A program made the position numbers and the translations under genes. DNA of 64,000 bases, taken from the NCBI RefSeq assembly GCF_901709675.1, contig NC_051095.1:24140956-24204955 (forward strand). Direction: 5' to 3'. This document shows positions 31,990 through 42,396 of this stretch, one piece after another (the first letter of the stretch is position 1; every line of letters starts with the position of its first letter). This stretch comes from Syngnathus acus. Taxonomy: Eukaryota; Chordata; Actinopteri; Syngnathiformes; Syngnathidae. A model generated the notes under the pieces. It was given only the letters and a program-made list of their open reading frames with translations. It was not told where the DNA came from and searched no databases.

Positions 31990-32178
31990 TCCCTGATGGT
32001 CTAGTGGTTGGGATGCGGAGCTTTCGCCGCCCGCGGCCCGGGTTCGATTCCCAGTCAGGAAACCATATGCAGCCATGGGGGGCACATGTCAGTGTCTCCC
32101 CTGTGCCGGTCCCAAGCCCGGGTAAATGCAGAGGGTTGCGTCAGGAAGGGCATCTGGTGTAGCACGGCATGTGACACT
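31990..32178 (+). mobile_element. tRNA-Glu-derived SINE
   Basis: The head TCCCTGATGGTCTAGTGGTT with an anticodon loop containing TTC and a B box GGTTCGATTCC is clearly tRNA-Glu-like. The body has GTAAATGCAGAGGGTTGCGT and CAGGAAGGGCATCTGG, as in common fish SINEs. The tRNA part alone is not a gene: its acceptor and anticodon stems are imperfect and it is continuous with the SINE body. Confidence 0.82.
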
Positions 32179-32211
32179 TTATTCCAAGACTCCCAACAAG
32201 ATACTGAACAA

Positions 32212-32965
32212 CCGTATTATTCGGACTAAAAGTCGCTCCGGAGTACAAGTCACATCAGCCATAAAATGCACCATAAAGGGGAAAAAAACATATAAATTGC
32301 ACCGGAGTTTAAGTCGCATTTTGGGGGAAATTTATTTGACAAAATCCAACACCAAGATTAGACATGAACCAGTAACAACAGGCTAAACGATACGGTATGC
32401 TAACGTGACATGAACACAAACGAGGAGCTGAGAACAGGTCTGACGTAACATTAACAGTGATTCAAATAACTATAACATAAAGAACACGTTTATCAAACCA
32501 TCTGTCACTTCAAATCATTAATTCCATCAATCGAATTCGTCGTCCTTTGTGTAAACAACGCCGCGTGTGCGCCGCTCCGCTGACGTCGGACACGTCGTCA
32601 GTTGCAGTTCAAATTATTCCACAGGCCCATATAACTAGATATAAACTATATATCAGAAAAATAATACAAACGATTTTATCGAACCATCCATGTCACTCCA
32701 AATCATTAAATCTCCTCACTCCGGAAGTCAGTGAATGGAACTCATTGTCAGTGAGGCTCCAATTATTCCACAGCCAAAGTGCGCCCTCATGCGTTTTAAA
32801 GTGAAAATAACATGTGAAGTGATCAACTATACTAGTAAGTAAGTAATGTGTTAATGATCAAGTAAAAATTTGTGAATAATTACACATATAAGTCGCTCCT
32901 GAGTATAAGTTGCGCCCCCACCCAAACTATGAAAAAAATCGCGACTTATAGTCCGAAAAATACGG
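32212..32965 (-). mobile_element. pogo-like MITE (754 bp), derivative of the 13202 family
   Basis: The ends are CCGTATTATTCGGACTAAAA on the left and GTCCGAAAAATACGG on the right, with TA following the right end (the left TA appears mutated to AA). Its interior matches both extremities of the 13202-20054 element in reverse order, with the transposase deleted. It keeps the CATCAATCGAATTCGTCGTC-type 3' repeat core. Confidence 0.82.
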
Positions 32966-32999
32966 TACATGAAAGACAAATATTTTGTGCATAGTGTAT

Positions 33000-33188
33000 A
33001 AGTAGGTCACGTTTTTTTCATCCCGATAATATGTTATAAGTGTGTCTACCGGATGTGAGTGAACGCTGGCGCGACTTGCTGCTGCTGCTCTCCGGTCATG
33101 TTTTGTGCTATTTTATGTCTGTACAGCGACCTTGAGTGCCTTGAAAGGCGCCTTATAAATAAAATGTATTATTATTATTATTATTAAA
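33000..33188 (+). mobile_element. L2-type LINE 3' tail fragment
   Basis: CTTGAGTGCCTTGAAAGGCG followed by CCTTATAAATAAAATG and (ATT)n is a typical L2-type 3' end. Only the tail is present (severe 5' truncation). The left boundary is approximate. Confidence 0.65.
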
Positions 33189-33345
33189 AACAAAATATTG
33201 TGTCTCAAAGAACATACGTATAAACACGTCCTCACAGTGTGCCTGCTGGGTGAGAGGCATGTTCTAATGACCACCACAATACTCTACCACAATAATGACA
33301 CCTCAAATAGCGGCACTTGTCAGTGAGTTGCATCTATTTATTTTA

Positions 33346-34041
33346 CAGTCAAACCTCGGTTTTCGAACGTCCCGGTTCTCGAAATAATCGGAATTCGAAC
33401 AAAAAATTCGAGATTTTTTTGCTTCAGTTGTCAAACAAAATTCGGAGGTCGAACCTCGCGAGATGAGCCGGGAGGACCCGAGAAAACCCGACCGCGCGGC
33501 CCGAATGCCGACTGACTCTGTTGTTATTGTATTTTCATTACTTTGAGGATTGTATTAACCCCTAATCATGCCGCCAAAGAAAGCAAGTGGGAGCAGTAAA
33601 GCCATCCTAAAACACAAAGACGCTCTTAAAGCAATGCGACAGTGAGCGCCCGGCGCGCTGCGGTTGCGCGATCGGACAAAATTAAGCTCCCTGCGCACTT
33701 AGGTCCACTTCAATTTTTGGAAAGTACATCAGGACTTTAAAAATATTTTCTAAATATCAGCGACAATAATATCTGTCACAATAATGCTACCAGCGCGGTG
33801 CAGTTACGCGGTGGGCGACGCGCTACTGTTGCGCGTTCGGCGCTGCGCTGCAGTTGCGCGATCGGACAAATATGCGCAAATGAAAAAAATGCTCAAAAAA
33901 GGCGTTTTTTTTTTTGTTGTCTTGAAACGGATGAATTTTTTTTCATTATTTGTAATGGGAAAAATAGATTCGGAATTCGACCCATTCGCTTCTCGAACCG
34001 CCTTCTGGAACGGATTGTGGTCAAAAACCAAGGTTTGACTG
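33346..34041 (+). mobile_element. Tigger-like non-autonomous transposon, copy 2
   Basis: The termini CAGTCAAACCTCGGTTTTCG and (inverted, right) CAGTCAAACCTTGGTTTTTG are each flanked by TA (33344-33345, 34042-34043). The transposase start MPPKKASGSSKAILK is kept at about 33570 and stops after about 25 codons. The middle differs from the copy at 25558, with an extra repeated segment around GTTGCGCGATCGGACAAA (two versions near 33663 and 33853). Confidence 0.85.
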
Positions 34042-34319
34042 TATTTTCGCTATTCTTGTTAAAATCACACTTACATGTGAACTAGAAATGATAATAATAA
34101 CACATAGTGAAAGCCAAATTTAGCAAATTGGCTATTTCAAAAGTGTGTGTCAAACTGGTAGCCCTTTGCCTTAATCAGTACCCAGGAAGTAGCTCTCGGT
34201 TTAAAAAAGGTTGGTGACCCCTGCCTTATATGAACTTTATTGTTTGGCTCACCGATAGCTCGTGAAACATTTGCTTGCTCAACTTAACAGTCATTTTTGA
34301 TACCATGACTCACCTCATT

Positions 34320-34605
34320 CTTCTTTAGCGCGTCCGCTAGGATATTGGTCTATCAAACCCTGCTCTTGATTGGTATACATCCTATATCTCCGGCAGTACC
34401 CATCATTTGCATGGGACCAGCAAGATCTACAACACTCCCTCTGACCTGTGGTGTTCCTCCAGTGTCTGTACTTTGTCCAATGCTTTTGATACAGAACATG
34501 AATTGTTCGTAAAGTCATCCAGTACAACATGTCTTTCTACTGGTGCGCCGATGACACCCAGTTGTACCTCAAGACAGTCAGAAATGACTTTGGGAGTTAG
34601 TGTTG
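34320..34605 (+). pseudogene. Ancient L2 reverse transcriptase fragment
   Basis: In shifting frames one can read LDWYTSYISGSTH, then GVPPVSVLCPM (from the GVPQGSVLGPL block), then WCADDTQLYLK (catalytic YADD region). At least two frameshifts and several substitutions separate them. This is an old, short relic of an L2-type RT. Confidence 0.6.
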
Positions 34606-35820
34606 AAAGTGTGTGCTAAATGTTTTTGAATAAAAAATCTTTGCACTGATGAGTGGGCAAATATACTTTACGTACATTTTCACATGGACTAAATTATTAT
34701 ACAGATAAAAGCAATCCTAAGAGTTTGTGATATAACTTGAAATTGTGAAAATAATAGATACAAAATGATGCATTACTTTAATTTTGTTGTCCAGCCAAAT
34801 AAATTAAATTTACTAAGACAAAATGGATGCTACCGTGGCAATTACTGTAATCAAATCATTTCTATAATTCTCAAGAGACTTGTACCTGTCAGCTGTCAAC
34901 AGCTATTTTGTGAGCCAATCGCTTCAGTAATCACAGGTTAGAGTGTAGCATTCTCCAGACTGCACGCTTCAGTTCAGTCCACTGACGCTCATTAGGCTTT
35001 AGATCAAAACTCTTCTGAATAATCCAAGATTTTATTCTTGTTTTTAGATCATCATCCTGTGAACCACTGCCCGTGACCAGGCTTTCTGATGCTGGGCAGT
35101 ACATTCACTACAAACTGTCTTGAAAGTCTTGACATTTCATTGTCCTTGCACAGAATGAAAACACCTACTGTCGTGCCAGATGCAGCAATCAGCCTTGTTT
35201 ATGTTTCACATTTGGTAAAGGTTAGGGTGGCCTACAGAGTTAAATTAGTTGGGCCAAAATTGAATAGCGAAGACATACTATGCGTAATGTTTAAAGCGAT
35301 TTAAAAATTTTCCTCCACTTCGACTCCTGGCAGTATTAAGTGGCAGACTACAATTGCTTCTTTTTACACAATTGCTGACTTGAGATCCAATGTTTTACGA
35401 TGTCCATTAAATGGAAACCATGTAATTTTTAATCATCAGTTGTATGTCATGTTCCTGTAAATTATGTTACACCATATTTGTTTCTTTAACAACCCCCCCC
35501 CCCTAATGTTAGCATCTAATTGCTCTTTGCTGTCTCTTCTTATTGCACTCTCCTTTGTTCTCGGACAGAGTCCATTCAATGTAGGAATACAATTACTTTA
35601 TTCCACCTCATTGTCATATGTCCCATAGTCATCACGAGGGTTTCGAGTGATGATGACGGCATACACCCTGGACTGTTTGCCAGCCAATAGCAGCTCATTA
35701 AAGACGGGTGAGGAGCTGCTACATTATGTGAGAGAGCATCAGCTTTTGCATGCATTCTGGGACTTGTAATATAGGCATTGCATGCCCATTCTGTTCCCCG
35801 ATCTGCCCCTGCTCCATCAC
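34606..35820. other. Intergenic DNA
   Basis: No domain, tRNA or transposon end could be recognised over about 1.2 kb. Frames such as 35089-35304 have no recognisable similarity. Confidence 0.45.
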
Positions 35821-35859
35821 TCAGGCCGGCGGATGTGAACCCGCAGCCTTTCCAGAGCG

Positions 35860-37637
35860 GAGTCTACTCAGCTGTCCACTCACTTGAGCCGCTGTCACGC
35901 TCAGTGTAAGGGGGTCTCCCCTTGTCTCCTGAAGGCCTTTCGCTCTGGAGCTGGGTGACCCACTACAGCGTATCTTCAACATGAGTCTGGGAAAGGGTGT
36001 GGTACCTCCGCTGTGGAAGACATCGTGCATCGTCTCTGTCCTCAAAAAAATGCGACCTGCGTAGCTGAATGACTTCACACTAGTCGCGCTGACTGCACAC
36101 GTGATGAAGACTCTGGAGCGATTGCTGCTTCACCACCTCAGGCCTCAGGTTCGGCGTGCTCTCGACCCTCTACAATTTGTGTATTGGGAGATGGTGGGGG
36201 TGGAGAATGCTGTTGCATATATGCTGCATTGCTCTCTCTCGCTCACCTGGACAAGGGAAAAGGGGCTGTGAGGATTACTTTTCTGGATTTTTTCTAGTGC
36301 CTTTATCAATATTCAGCCTATGCTCCCGAGAGACAAAATGTTGGTGATAGCTGTGAGCTCACACCTGAGGGCATGGATCATTGACCACCTGACAGGCAGA
36401 CCTCAGTATGTGCGCATGGGAGGCTGTAGATCAGGCACGATGAGGAGCAGCGTGGGAGGACTGCAGGGCACGGTGCTCTCTCCTTTCCTATTCACCTTGT
36501 ACACCTCTGACTAACCAGCACAACTCTGAGTCCTGCCATGTACAGAAATTTGCGGATGACAATGCGATTGCTGGCTGTATTAGGGATGGACGGGAAGAGG
36601 AGCCTGGTCTGGCGCTTCGCCAGTTGGTGTGACTCCAACCACCTGCACCTAAACACCGCCAAGTCAAGAGAAATGGTGGTGGACTTCAGGACGCCCAGGC
36701 CTTATCCAGAGACAGTGACCATCAATGGAGTCTGTGTGGAGGAAGTGCAGACCTGTAAATATCTTTGAGTGTTAGTGGACGACAAACTCGACTAGTCTGC
36801 TCACGTGGAAGCTTTGTGCAAAAAAGGACAATGCCGGCTGTACTTCCTCAGGCGGTTGGCATCCTTCAACATCTGAAATGTGATGCTGTGGATGTTTTAT
36901 CGATCTGTTGTTGTCACGACTCGTTGTCATGACTCGTCCCCGATCATGTCCATAGTTTCTGTCCGTGTGTCTGTGTGCTCGCCCCTCCCCTCCTGTGTGC
37001 CAATGATTAGTGTGATCATTCTCACCTGCCTCTTGTTACCTGTCTTGTATTTAAGTCCTGTCTGTGTGTCACTCCCTGTCGGATCATTGTTAATGTCATG
37101 ATGTCTTTTTGGTTCCTGTTGTCTTGTTGCTGTCATTGGTAGTGTCACCCGGTCTTTTTGTTTCACGTCTTTTTCGGTCAGTCCTGTTGTTGGTTTTGTT
37201 AGAGTTATGTCAGTTTACCGAGTCTGTATTTTGAGTTCCGCCAATAAACCCTGGTCCAAGCTGCACTTGGTCGCCCTGCTCCATTTCCACTCCGATTCGT
37301 GACAGTTGTGGCGAGCGCCCTCTTCTTTGCGGTGGCGTGCTTGGGGGGCAGCGTCAAGAAGAGGGATGCCTCCCGCCTGGACAAATTGGTGAGAAAAGCG
37401 GGTTCGGTTGTGGGCGCAGAGCAGCCTGATCTGACGTCTGTGGCAGAAAAACGGGTGTTGGCCAGGCTGCTGTCCATCAAAAACAACCCCATCCACCCAC
37501 TGTACAGCACCGTCACTGGGCAGAGGAATAACTTCAGCGACAGGCTGTTCACACCATCTTGCTGCACGAAAAGGATAAGCGGTTCATTTCTCCTCCATGC
37601 CGTGAGACTTTTTAACTTGATGCGGGGGTTGGGTTGA
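35860..37637 (+). pseudogene. CR1-group reverse transcriptase, heavily broken
   Basis: Fragments in order: FNMSLGKGVVPPLW (about 35980), LNDFT..ALTAHVMKTLERLLLHHL (about 36070), TLDPLQFVYW (about 36165), ITFLDFFS (about 36275), GLQGTVLSPFLFTLYTSD (36457-36510), KFADDNAIAG (catalytic YADD variant, about 36550), VDFRTPRPYP (about 36680), CRLYFLRRLASF (about 36834), then after the LTR a C-terminal block VRKAGSVVGAEQPDL (about 37390) and FLLHAVRLFNL. Many stops and frame changes: an old copy. Confidence 0.7.
36912..37304 (+). mobile_element. Solo LTR (393 bp), family shared with 55163
   Basis: It starts TGTCACGA and ends CGTGACA and is flanked by a perfect 5-bp duplication GTTGT (36907-36911, 37305-37309). 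It contains a TATTTAAG promoter-like box near 37048 and an AATAAA signal near 37244, followed by CCTGGTCCAAGCTGCACTTG. The second copy at 55163-55453 shares these. No internal region, so it is a recombined solo LTR. Confidence 0.9.
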
Positions 37638-38090
37638 CACTATCTTGCTCCACGGAAAGGATAAACGGTTAATTTCTCCTCCATGCCGTGAGACTTTTTA
37701 ACTTGATGCGGGGTTTGGGGTGCATTCACGGTTATGATCTTGGGTTGGCAAATGAATACCGTTGGTTGTTGTTTATTTATATATATTGATGCTTTGATCT
37801 GCTGTTTATTGTTTATTTAGTCACGGGTATCTATTGCATCTTCTGTAGACCTCTTTGCGTCTCTTATTTTGTTTGTCGTGTTTGTCGTGACCGATGTTTA
37901 TATTGTCTATTCGTTTGTTTATTTATTTAATGTTTATCAATTATTAATTCATAATGTTTTGCATGTTTTACAATTTGTGTAACTACTGCGTATCTGTTCT
38001 TTAACCTCACTTGTGTGCCCACTCTTGTATGTGGATACTGCTGATAACTGAATTTCCCCCTGGGGATCAATAAAGTACCGACCGACAATA

Positions 38091-39194
38091 ACAGGTGAGA
38101 TCTGATAAATTGTGTTATAAAGAAAGGGTTGTCACACTTTGCCTTCAAAAAATGAAAAGCTGATGAATTGCATTATAATTACTTCATTCAACAGTGGTAT
38201 TGTCAGTGATGGGCTCTAAAAAGGGACAAATTTTGTGGTCCCTGCTGTGAGAACAACTAGCTTCTCAGCTCTTCTAAGAAGTCCATCTTCAAATAGGTTA
38301 TGCTGACCTCATTCTTACCGCCACAAAAAGCAAGCATTTACCACACATGCTGCCTGTCGTATGTCCATTTGGTTTCTTCATCTTAAACACTTTTCCCACT
38401 GGAAACTTTCCAGCTCGTGTCACAACAGAGCATTTCCGGGTTGTGTTAATCTTCATTGATGGTGATTCAAACGTCTGCTTTCATCTCTTGAGATTTGTGG
38501 GGTTATTAATATTGCTGCTGTGGTACAAACAACAGTTTTACTTCTTACTTTTTTGCAGTCCTCCAACCACAGTGTGACATTGTCCCATTAAAACCAAACG
38601 AGGAAGCTATTTCCTCTACATTTTTGTATCCTTGCAAGGAGACCCTGTGATGCTACTCTTGTATTATTCAGTATGCCGGTCTCAGTCATTCTAATGCCTC
38701 CATCTCTTCAGAATGGCGTGTCTTTTAGCAGAGGCCTTATTAGCGTTTTCATGGAGCGTTTCCCCTTCTGAGTTATTATGCACTGTTCTTCCACACAGCA
38801 ACGCATCTGCTGAACTTGTTTTTTATTTCTAATTTATTTCTCTACTTCGTTGCTGTCCTTCCATCCGACATTTTAACTTCATTCCCTCCCTTTTCCGACC
38901 ATCACTGTTTCTCTAAATTATCCCTATATTTTCTGCTGCCTCAAATCATTCATGTGCTCAGATTTTCTCATTTTAGTCGGGATTCTTTCTTCTTAGCCGT
39001 CTTTGCCCGGAGCTAAGTTACCATCCAACTGTCAAACTGATTTTCTTGCAGCACTTGAAATCAAACCCAAACAGAGAAAACATGAATATGTTTCTATAGA
39101 TGTCTGCACTGAAGCAAGTAACTCATGAACCTTTGTGACTGTAAAGCTTTCATCAGATAAATACAAAAATGTTTGCAGAAAAGGTCTTCTATGG
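38091..39194. other. Intergenic DNA
   Basis: No recognisable coding or transposon sequence over about 1.1 kb. The frames 38347-38577 and 38816-39016 are hydrophobic, low-complexity translations and look like chance. Confidence 0.45.
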
Positions 39195-39380
39195 CAGAGG
39201 TCCCCAATCACCGGGCCGCGGACCGGTACCGGTCCGTGGGTCACTTGATACCAGGCTGCCAAGCCGCACAGGAAAAAAAAAAAAATTTTATCGACGATCA
39301 ATTAATCAAGACGCTCGTCCCGGTCACGTGACGTTTCCCCAGTCGAGCCCGCAAAGCTAGCAAAAATGAGTAAGAATTTC

Positions 39381-39585
39381 ATCCGTCCATCCATTTTCTG
39401 TACCGCTTAGTCCCCACGGGGGTCGCGGGCGTGCTGGAGCCTATCCCAGCCGTCATCGGGCAGTAGGCGGGGGACACCCTGAACCGGTTGCCAGCCAATC
39501 GCAGGGCACACAGAGACAAACAACCATACGCACTCGCACTCACACCTAGGGACAATTTGGAGTGCTCAATCGGCCTACCAAGCAT
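39381..39585 (-). mobile_element. SINE-like repeat with (GGAT)n tail, fragment
   Basis: On the minus strand it ends in GATGG repeats, preceded by GATAGGCTCCAGCACGCCCG, CCCGATGACGGCTGGGATAG and GGGTGTCCCCCGCCTACTGC. The same repeat is found nearly complete at 47347-47720. Its 5' head is missing here. Confidence 0.82.
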
Positions 39586-39710
39586 TTATTTTGAAAAATA
39601 TAAAAAACTTGGCAATTCTCTCCCAATTATACATCCGTCGGTTCAGGTCAAGACGCTCGTCTCGGTCACGTGACATGTCACCTCAGTCGAGCCCGCGAAG
39701 CAAGCAAAAA

Positions 39711-39979
39711 TGAGCAAGAAACAGAGATGTTAGGAAAGCTTCTTCGGAAAGGAAAAAAAGCCCAATGAGGAGATGGAAGAAGAGGCTACGACATCTAATA
39801 AAAGGAAAGCTGCATTTAAAAGAACATTTCTGCAGTCCTACTTAAAATATGGATTTATTGCCACAGGTGACTCTGGCGTGCCAAGCCCACTCTACAGGCT
39901 AGCTAACGAGGCAATGAAGCCTTCAAAACTGCTTCGGCACATGGAGACCAAGCATCCTGCATTAAAAGACAAACCTTAA
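39711..39979 (+). pseudogene. BED-finger hAT transposase N-terminus, finger cysteines lost
   Basis: From MSKK (39711) the frame meets a stop after six codons, then, one frame later, the frame 39773-39979 reads MEEEATTSNKRK, YLKYGFIATGD, and LANEAMKPSKLLRHMETKHP. The last block is the helical half of a BED zinc finger as in SCAND3/ZBED5-like hAT proteins. The CxxC pair that should precede LANEAM is absent (the text reads SPLYRLANEAM), so about five to six codons were deleted and the finger cannot bind zinc. The catalytic hAT domain is missing; the frame stops after HPALKDKP. Confidence 0.72.
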
Positions 39980-40281
39980 CCACTTCGGGTGTCGTTGTCT
40001 CCGATTACGCCTAGATGGGATCGTTTCTGAGAAACAAGCTCAGTGCTTCCAGTAATTCAACGTAATGAGTTTTATTTTCATGTCGTATCATTTCATTTCA
40101 TCGTATTTATATATTTATTATAAATGTATTATTTATTTATATAAATGTATAATGAATGATTAAAGATTAGATAGAGTCCAATTGCCACCTCAATGGCCAA
40201 ACAGTACAGTACAATACAAAGACCAGAATGCAAAGATTATGGAATGGGGGTGTGGATCAGGTTTTCTGTCTGTCTCTCTGT

Positions 40282-40420
40282 CTATCTCTCTGTCTCTCTG
40301 TGTTTCCGTCCGTCCGTCCGTCCGTCCGTCCATCCATCCATCCATCCATCCATCCATCCATCCATCCATCCATCCATCCATCCATCCATCCATCCATCCA
40401 TCCATCCATCCATCCATCCA
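40282..40420 (+). repeat. (TCCG)n(TCCA)n tetranucleotide microsatellite
   Basis: A tract of CTGTCTCT-type repeats runs into about five TCCG and then about 23 TCCA units up to 40420. It generates long artificial open frames in several phases that should not be read as proteins. It may derive from the (GGAT)n tail of a lost SINE-like copy. Confidence 0.9.
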
Positions 40421-40833
40421 AACTTCCTGGCATCTCTGCAAACATACGCAATTTGCTTACAGTCCTTACAGACTGAACCTACTTGCTATGAATGGTGCCT
40501 TGAGATCAAGTACTTTATGATACGAATTGCATTGAGTTTTAAAGGCACGAGGGACAGTTCTGATTGTCGTCAATTCCACATTGTGCACAAGCGTTAACAA
40601 AAGCTGCTTTGGTCATGTTACTAGCGCCGGAATTTGTTATTTTACACAGGTATACCCCTCACCACTTTCTTTGTCTGTCATCTCTCCATGTGGAAAAGTA
40701 GCTTTTCTTAGTAGAGCCTACAGGACAGGCTTATTGTTCCTCTTAAAACAGTCAGACAGGAATCGCTGTTAAATTCTTTACCTACTCACTCAAGTTGTGT
40801 CATCATGACCTACAAAAGCAAGCATTTTACAGA

Positions 40834-40872
40834 TGCACGCACGCACGCACGTGCACGCACACACACACACGT

Positions 40873-40911
<39 letters not shown>

Positions 40912-40915
40912 CACA
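40834..40915 (+). repeat. (CA)n microsatellite with GCAC interruptions
   Basis: An alternating purine-pyrimidine tract: CACGCACGCACGTGCACG then (CA)n. It has Z-DNA-forming potential. Confidence 0.9.
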
Positions 40916-41463
40916 ATAGTAGCTTGTACAAACCCACTGCATTTAGTAAAAGTGTCTGACCTCCCTATGAACCTTTCTTTTTCCATTTGGGTAACACATC
41001 ACAGGACTTTGATGTTTTCGTGATAAATGGTGTAGTGTGACCTTGAGTCTCCAAAGCCTGACCAAAATCATTGCTTGTTCACCGCCCCTCTCCATGCATG
41101 ACCCCTTTCAACTATCAGCCATCTGACACACATTAAATATTCAAAAGGGATTTTATTATATGCTAACAGAAGAACTGAACTGTTTGACTCAGAACACAGT
41201 AATTTTTGGATATCATGGATAGCAATCACATATTAAATGATTTGTTTCACATTATTGCTAGATGCAATTACTTGATAGTTTGGATTGATAAGGCAATGTA
41301 TACAAATAAAATTCTATTTCAATATATTACATACAAACATACATGATATTATTGGAAAGTTGCTTTAATGAATGCAATTGGCATGTTGGGAAAGGTCATA
41401 TCACTACTTTTAAAAGGACAGTGTGTCAATTATTTATTTTCAATGTTCATTTACAAAAAAAAC
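40916..41463. other. Intergenic DNA
   Basis: AT-rich DNA without recognisable features. Confidence 0.5.
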
Positions 41464-41640
41464 TATCAAGTGGTAGAGTGGTCATGTCCCAACCCAAGAC
41501 TTGGGGGTTCGACCCCTGGCCTTTGCGACCATGTCATAATATTGAAAACAGCCAGGTGCGCCTGGTACTGCATCATCAGTGGGTGAATGAGCAATTCAAT
41601 GTAAAGCGGTTTGAGGGCATGTTGTAGTGTTTGATCCAGA
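41464..41640 (+). mobile_element. tRNA-derived SINE (second type)
   Basis: A head with A-box-like GTGGTAGAGTGGTCATGTCC and B-box GGTTCGACCCC is followed by a body CTGGTACTGCATCATCAGTG and a 3' end TGTAAAGCGGTTTGAGGGCA. The tRNA part is too degenerate to be a gene. Confidence 0.65.
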
Positions 41641-41826
41641 AAATTTGTGATGTCTTTGTAGCAGAAAGATGGCGGCAGGACATGTTAGCGTTCTGTATGG
41701 TAAGACACAACCTGTCATAAGTATTCATGGACTTATACGTTTATGTGATAGGACATATTTTTGAGCATATTATTGAAATTAGTAGTTTGTCGCAGTATGG
41801 AACACATGCATCTGACTTTCCAAACA

Positions 41827-41990
41827 TGCCTTTATTCCAAGACTGCCAACAAGATACTGAACAACATGAAACACTACATGAAAGATAAAAACACACATTG
41901 CATCACAAAGACAAGTACAAACACACCCCCAACTGCGTGCCTGCTGGGTGAGAGGCCTGCTCCAATGTCCTCTACAAGTTATTTTTTTAA
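41827..41990 (+). repeat. Unclassified repeat, compact copy
   Basis: It shares TTATTCCAAGACTGCCAACA, CATGAAAGA and GCCTGCTGGGTGAGAGGCCT, in order, with 32179-33290, where the repeat is split by insertions. Nature unknown. Confidence 0.55.
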
Positions 41991-42091
41991 TTAATGAAGA
42001 TTGAAAAGTCCAAATGTCTTACACACTGCCCCTTGAGAATGAACTTGTTCAGTTAACTGTTTATAATTAAAAATATTGAAAAAGGTCACTA

Positions 42092-42216
42092 TTACCTGCA
42101 ATTGGCTGCCAACCAGTTCAGGGTGTCCCCCACCTACTGCCCGATGACAGCTGGGATAGGTTCCAGCACGCCCGCGACCCCCGTGGGGATAAGTGGTACA
42201 GATAATGGATGGATGT
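42092..42216 (+). mobile_element. SINE-like repeat with (GGAT)n tail, 3' fragment
   Basis: It reads GGCTGCCAACCAGTTCAGGG, GATGACAGCTGGGATAGG and ends with ATGGATGGATG. Only the 3' third is present. Confidence 0.78.
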
Positions 42217-42396
42217 CACTATCCTGCCCCTAACCCTCTAAGTGCCGAAACGGTCTTCTCAAACTACATGCCTTTTCTGTGTCTTGGGCGAGCCGTCACA
42301 CTACAAGTCCATCACCGACCAGAACCTGCCCAATCGTGGCGTGCGCCCGTCAAGATTCAGTCCATTGGGGAGGCGGGACAAGCAGCTATCAAAGTA

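Larger units (their letters stand above)
32179..33290. repeat. Unclassified repeat, split by a MITE and a LINE tail (second copy at 41827)
   Basis: TTATTCCAAGACTCCCAACA and the following bases, then CATGAAAGA at 32968 and GTGCCTGCTGGGTGAGAGGC near 33238, occur in the same order within about 160 bp at 41827-41990. Here they are spread apart by the pogo MITE (32212-32965) and an L2 3' tail. The identity of the underlying repeat is unknown. Confidence 0.55.
35830..38090 (+). mobile_element. Decayed CR1-group LINE fragment interrupted by a solo LTR
   Basis: It contains RT sequence in several frames and ends with a 3' tail TTTCCCCCTGGGGATCAATA then AAGTACCGACCGAC, a common fish LINE 3' end. A duplicated segment (CGTGAGACTTTTTAACTTGA) occurs at about 37601 and 37687. 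The solo LTR (36912-37304) is nested in the RT C-terminal region. Confidence 0.72.
39195..40090 (+). mobile_element. hAT (Charlie/ZBED-like) relic, split by a SINE-like insertion
   Basis: It begins CAGAGGTCCCCAATCACCGG, a classic hAT-Charlie-type end. The segment GACGCTCGTC(C/T)CGGTCACGTGAC through AAAAATGAG(T/C)AAGAA occurs twice (39310 and 39652), on either side of the SINE-like insertion at 39381-39585, so part of the leader is duplicated. The right terminus is not found, so the element is probably truncated near 40.09 kb. Confidence 0.65.

Noticed and set aside
31990-32061. A stand-alone tRNA-Glu gene
   Set aside because: The stems are imperfect and the sequence continues into a known kind of SINE body, so it is a SINE head.
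34930-35300. A possible antisense fragment of a cellular or transposon gene
   Set aside because: No motif could be named with confidence in any frame.
40182-40597. Several open frames of 64-134 codons with HPSI or DGWM repeats
   Set aside because: They are created by the (TCCA)n microsatellite and exist in all phases on both strands.
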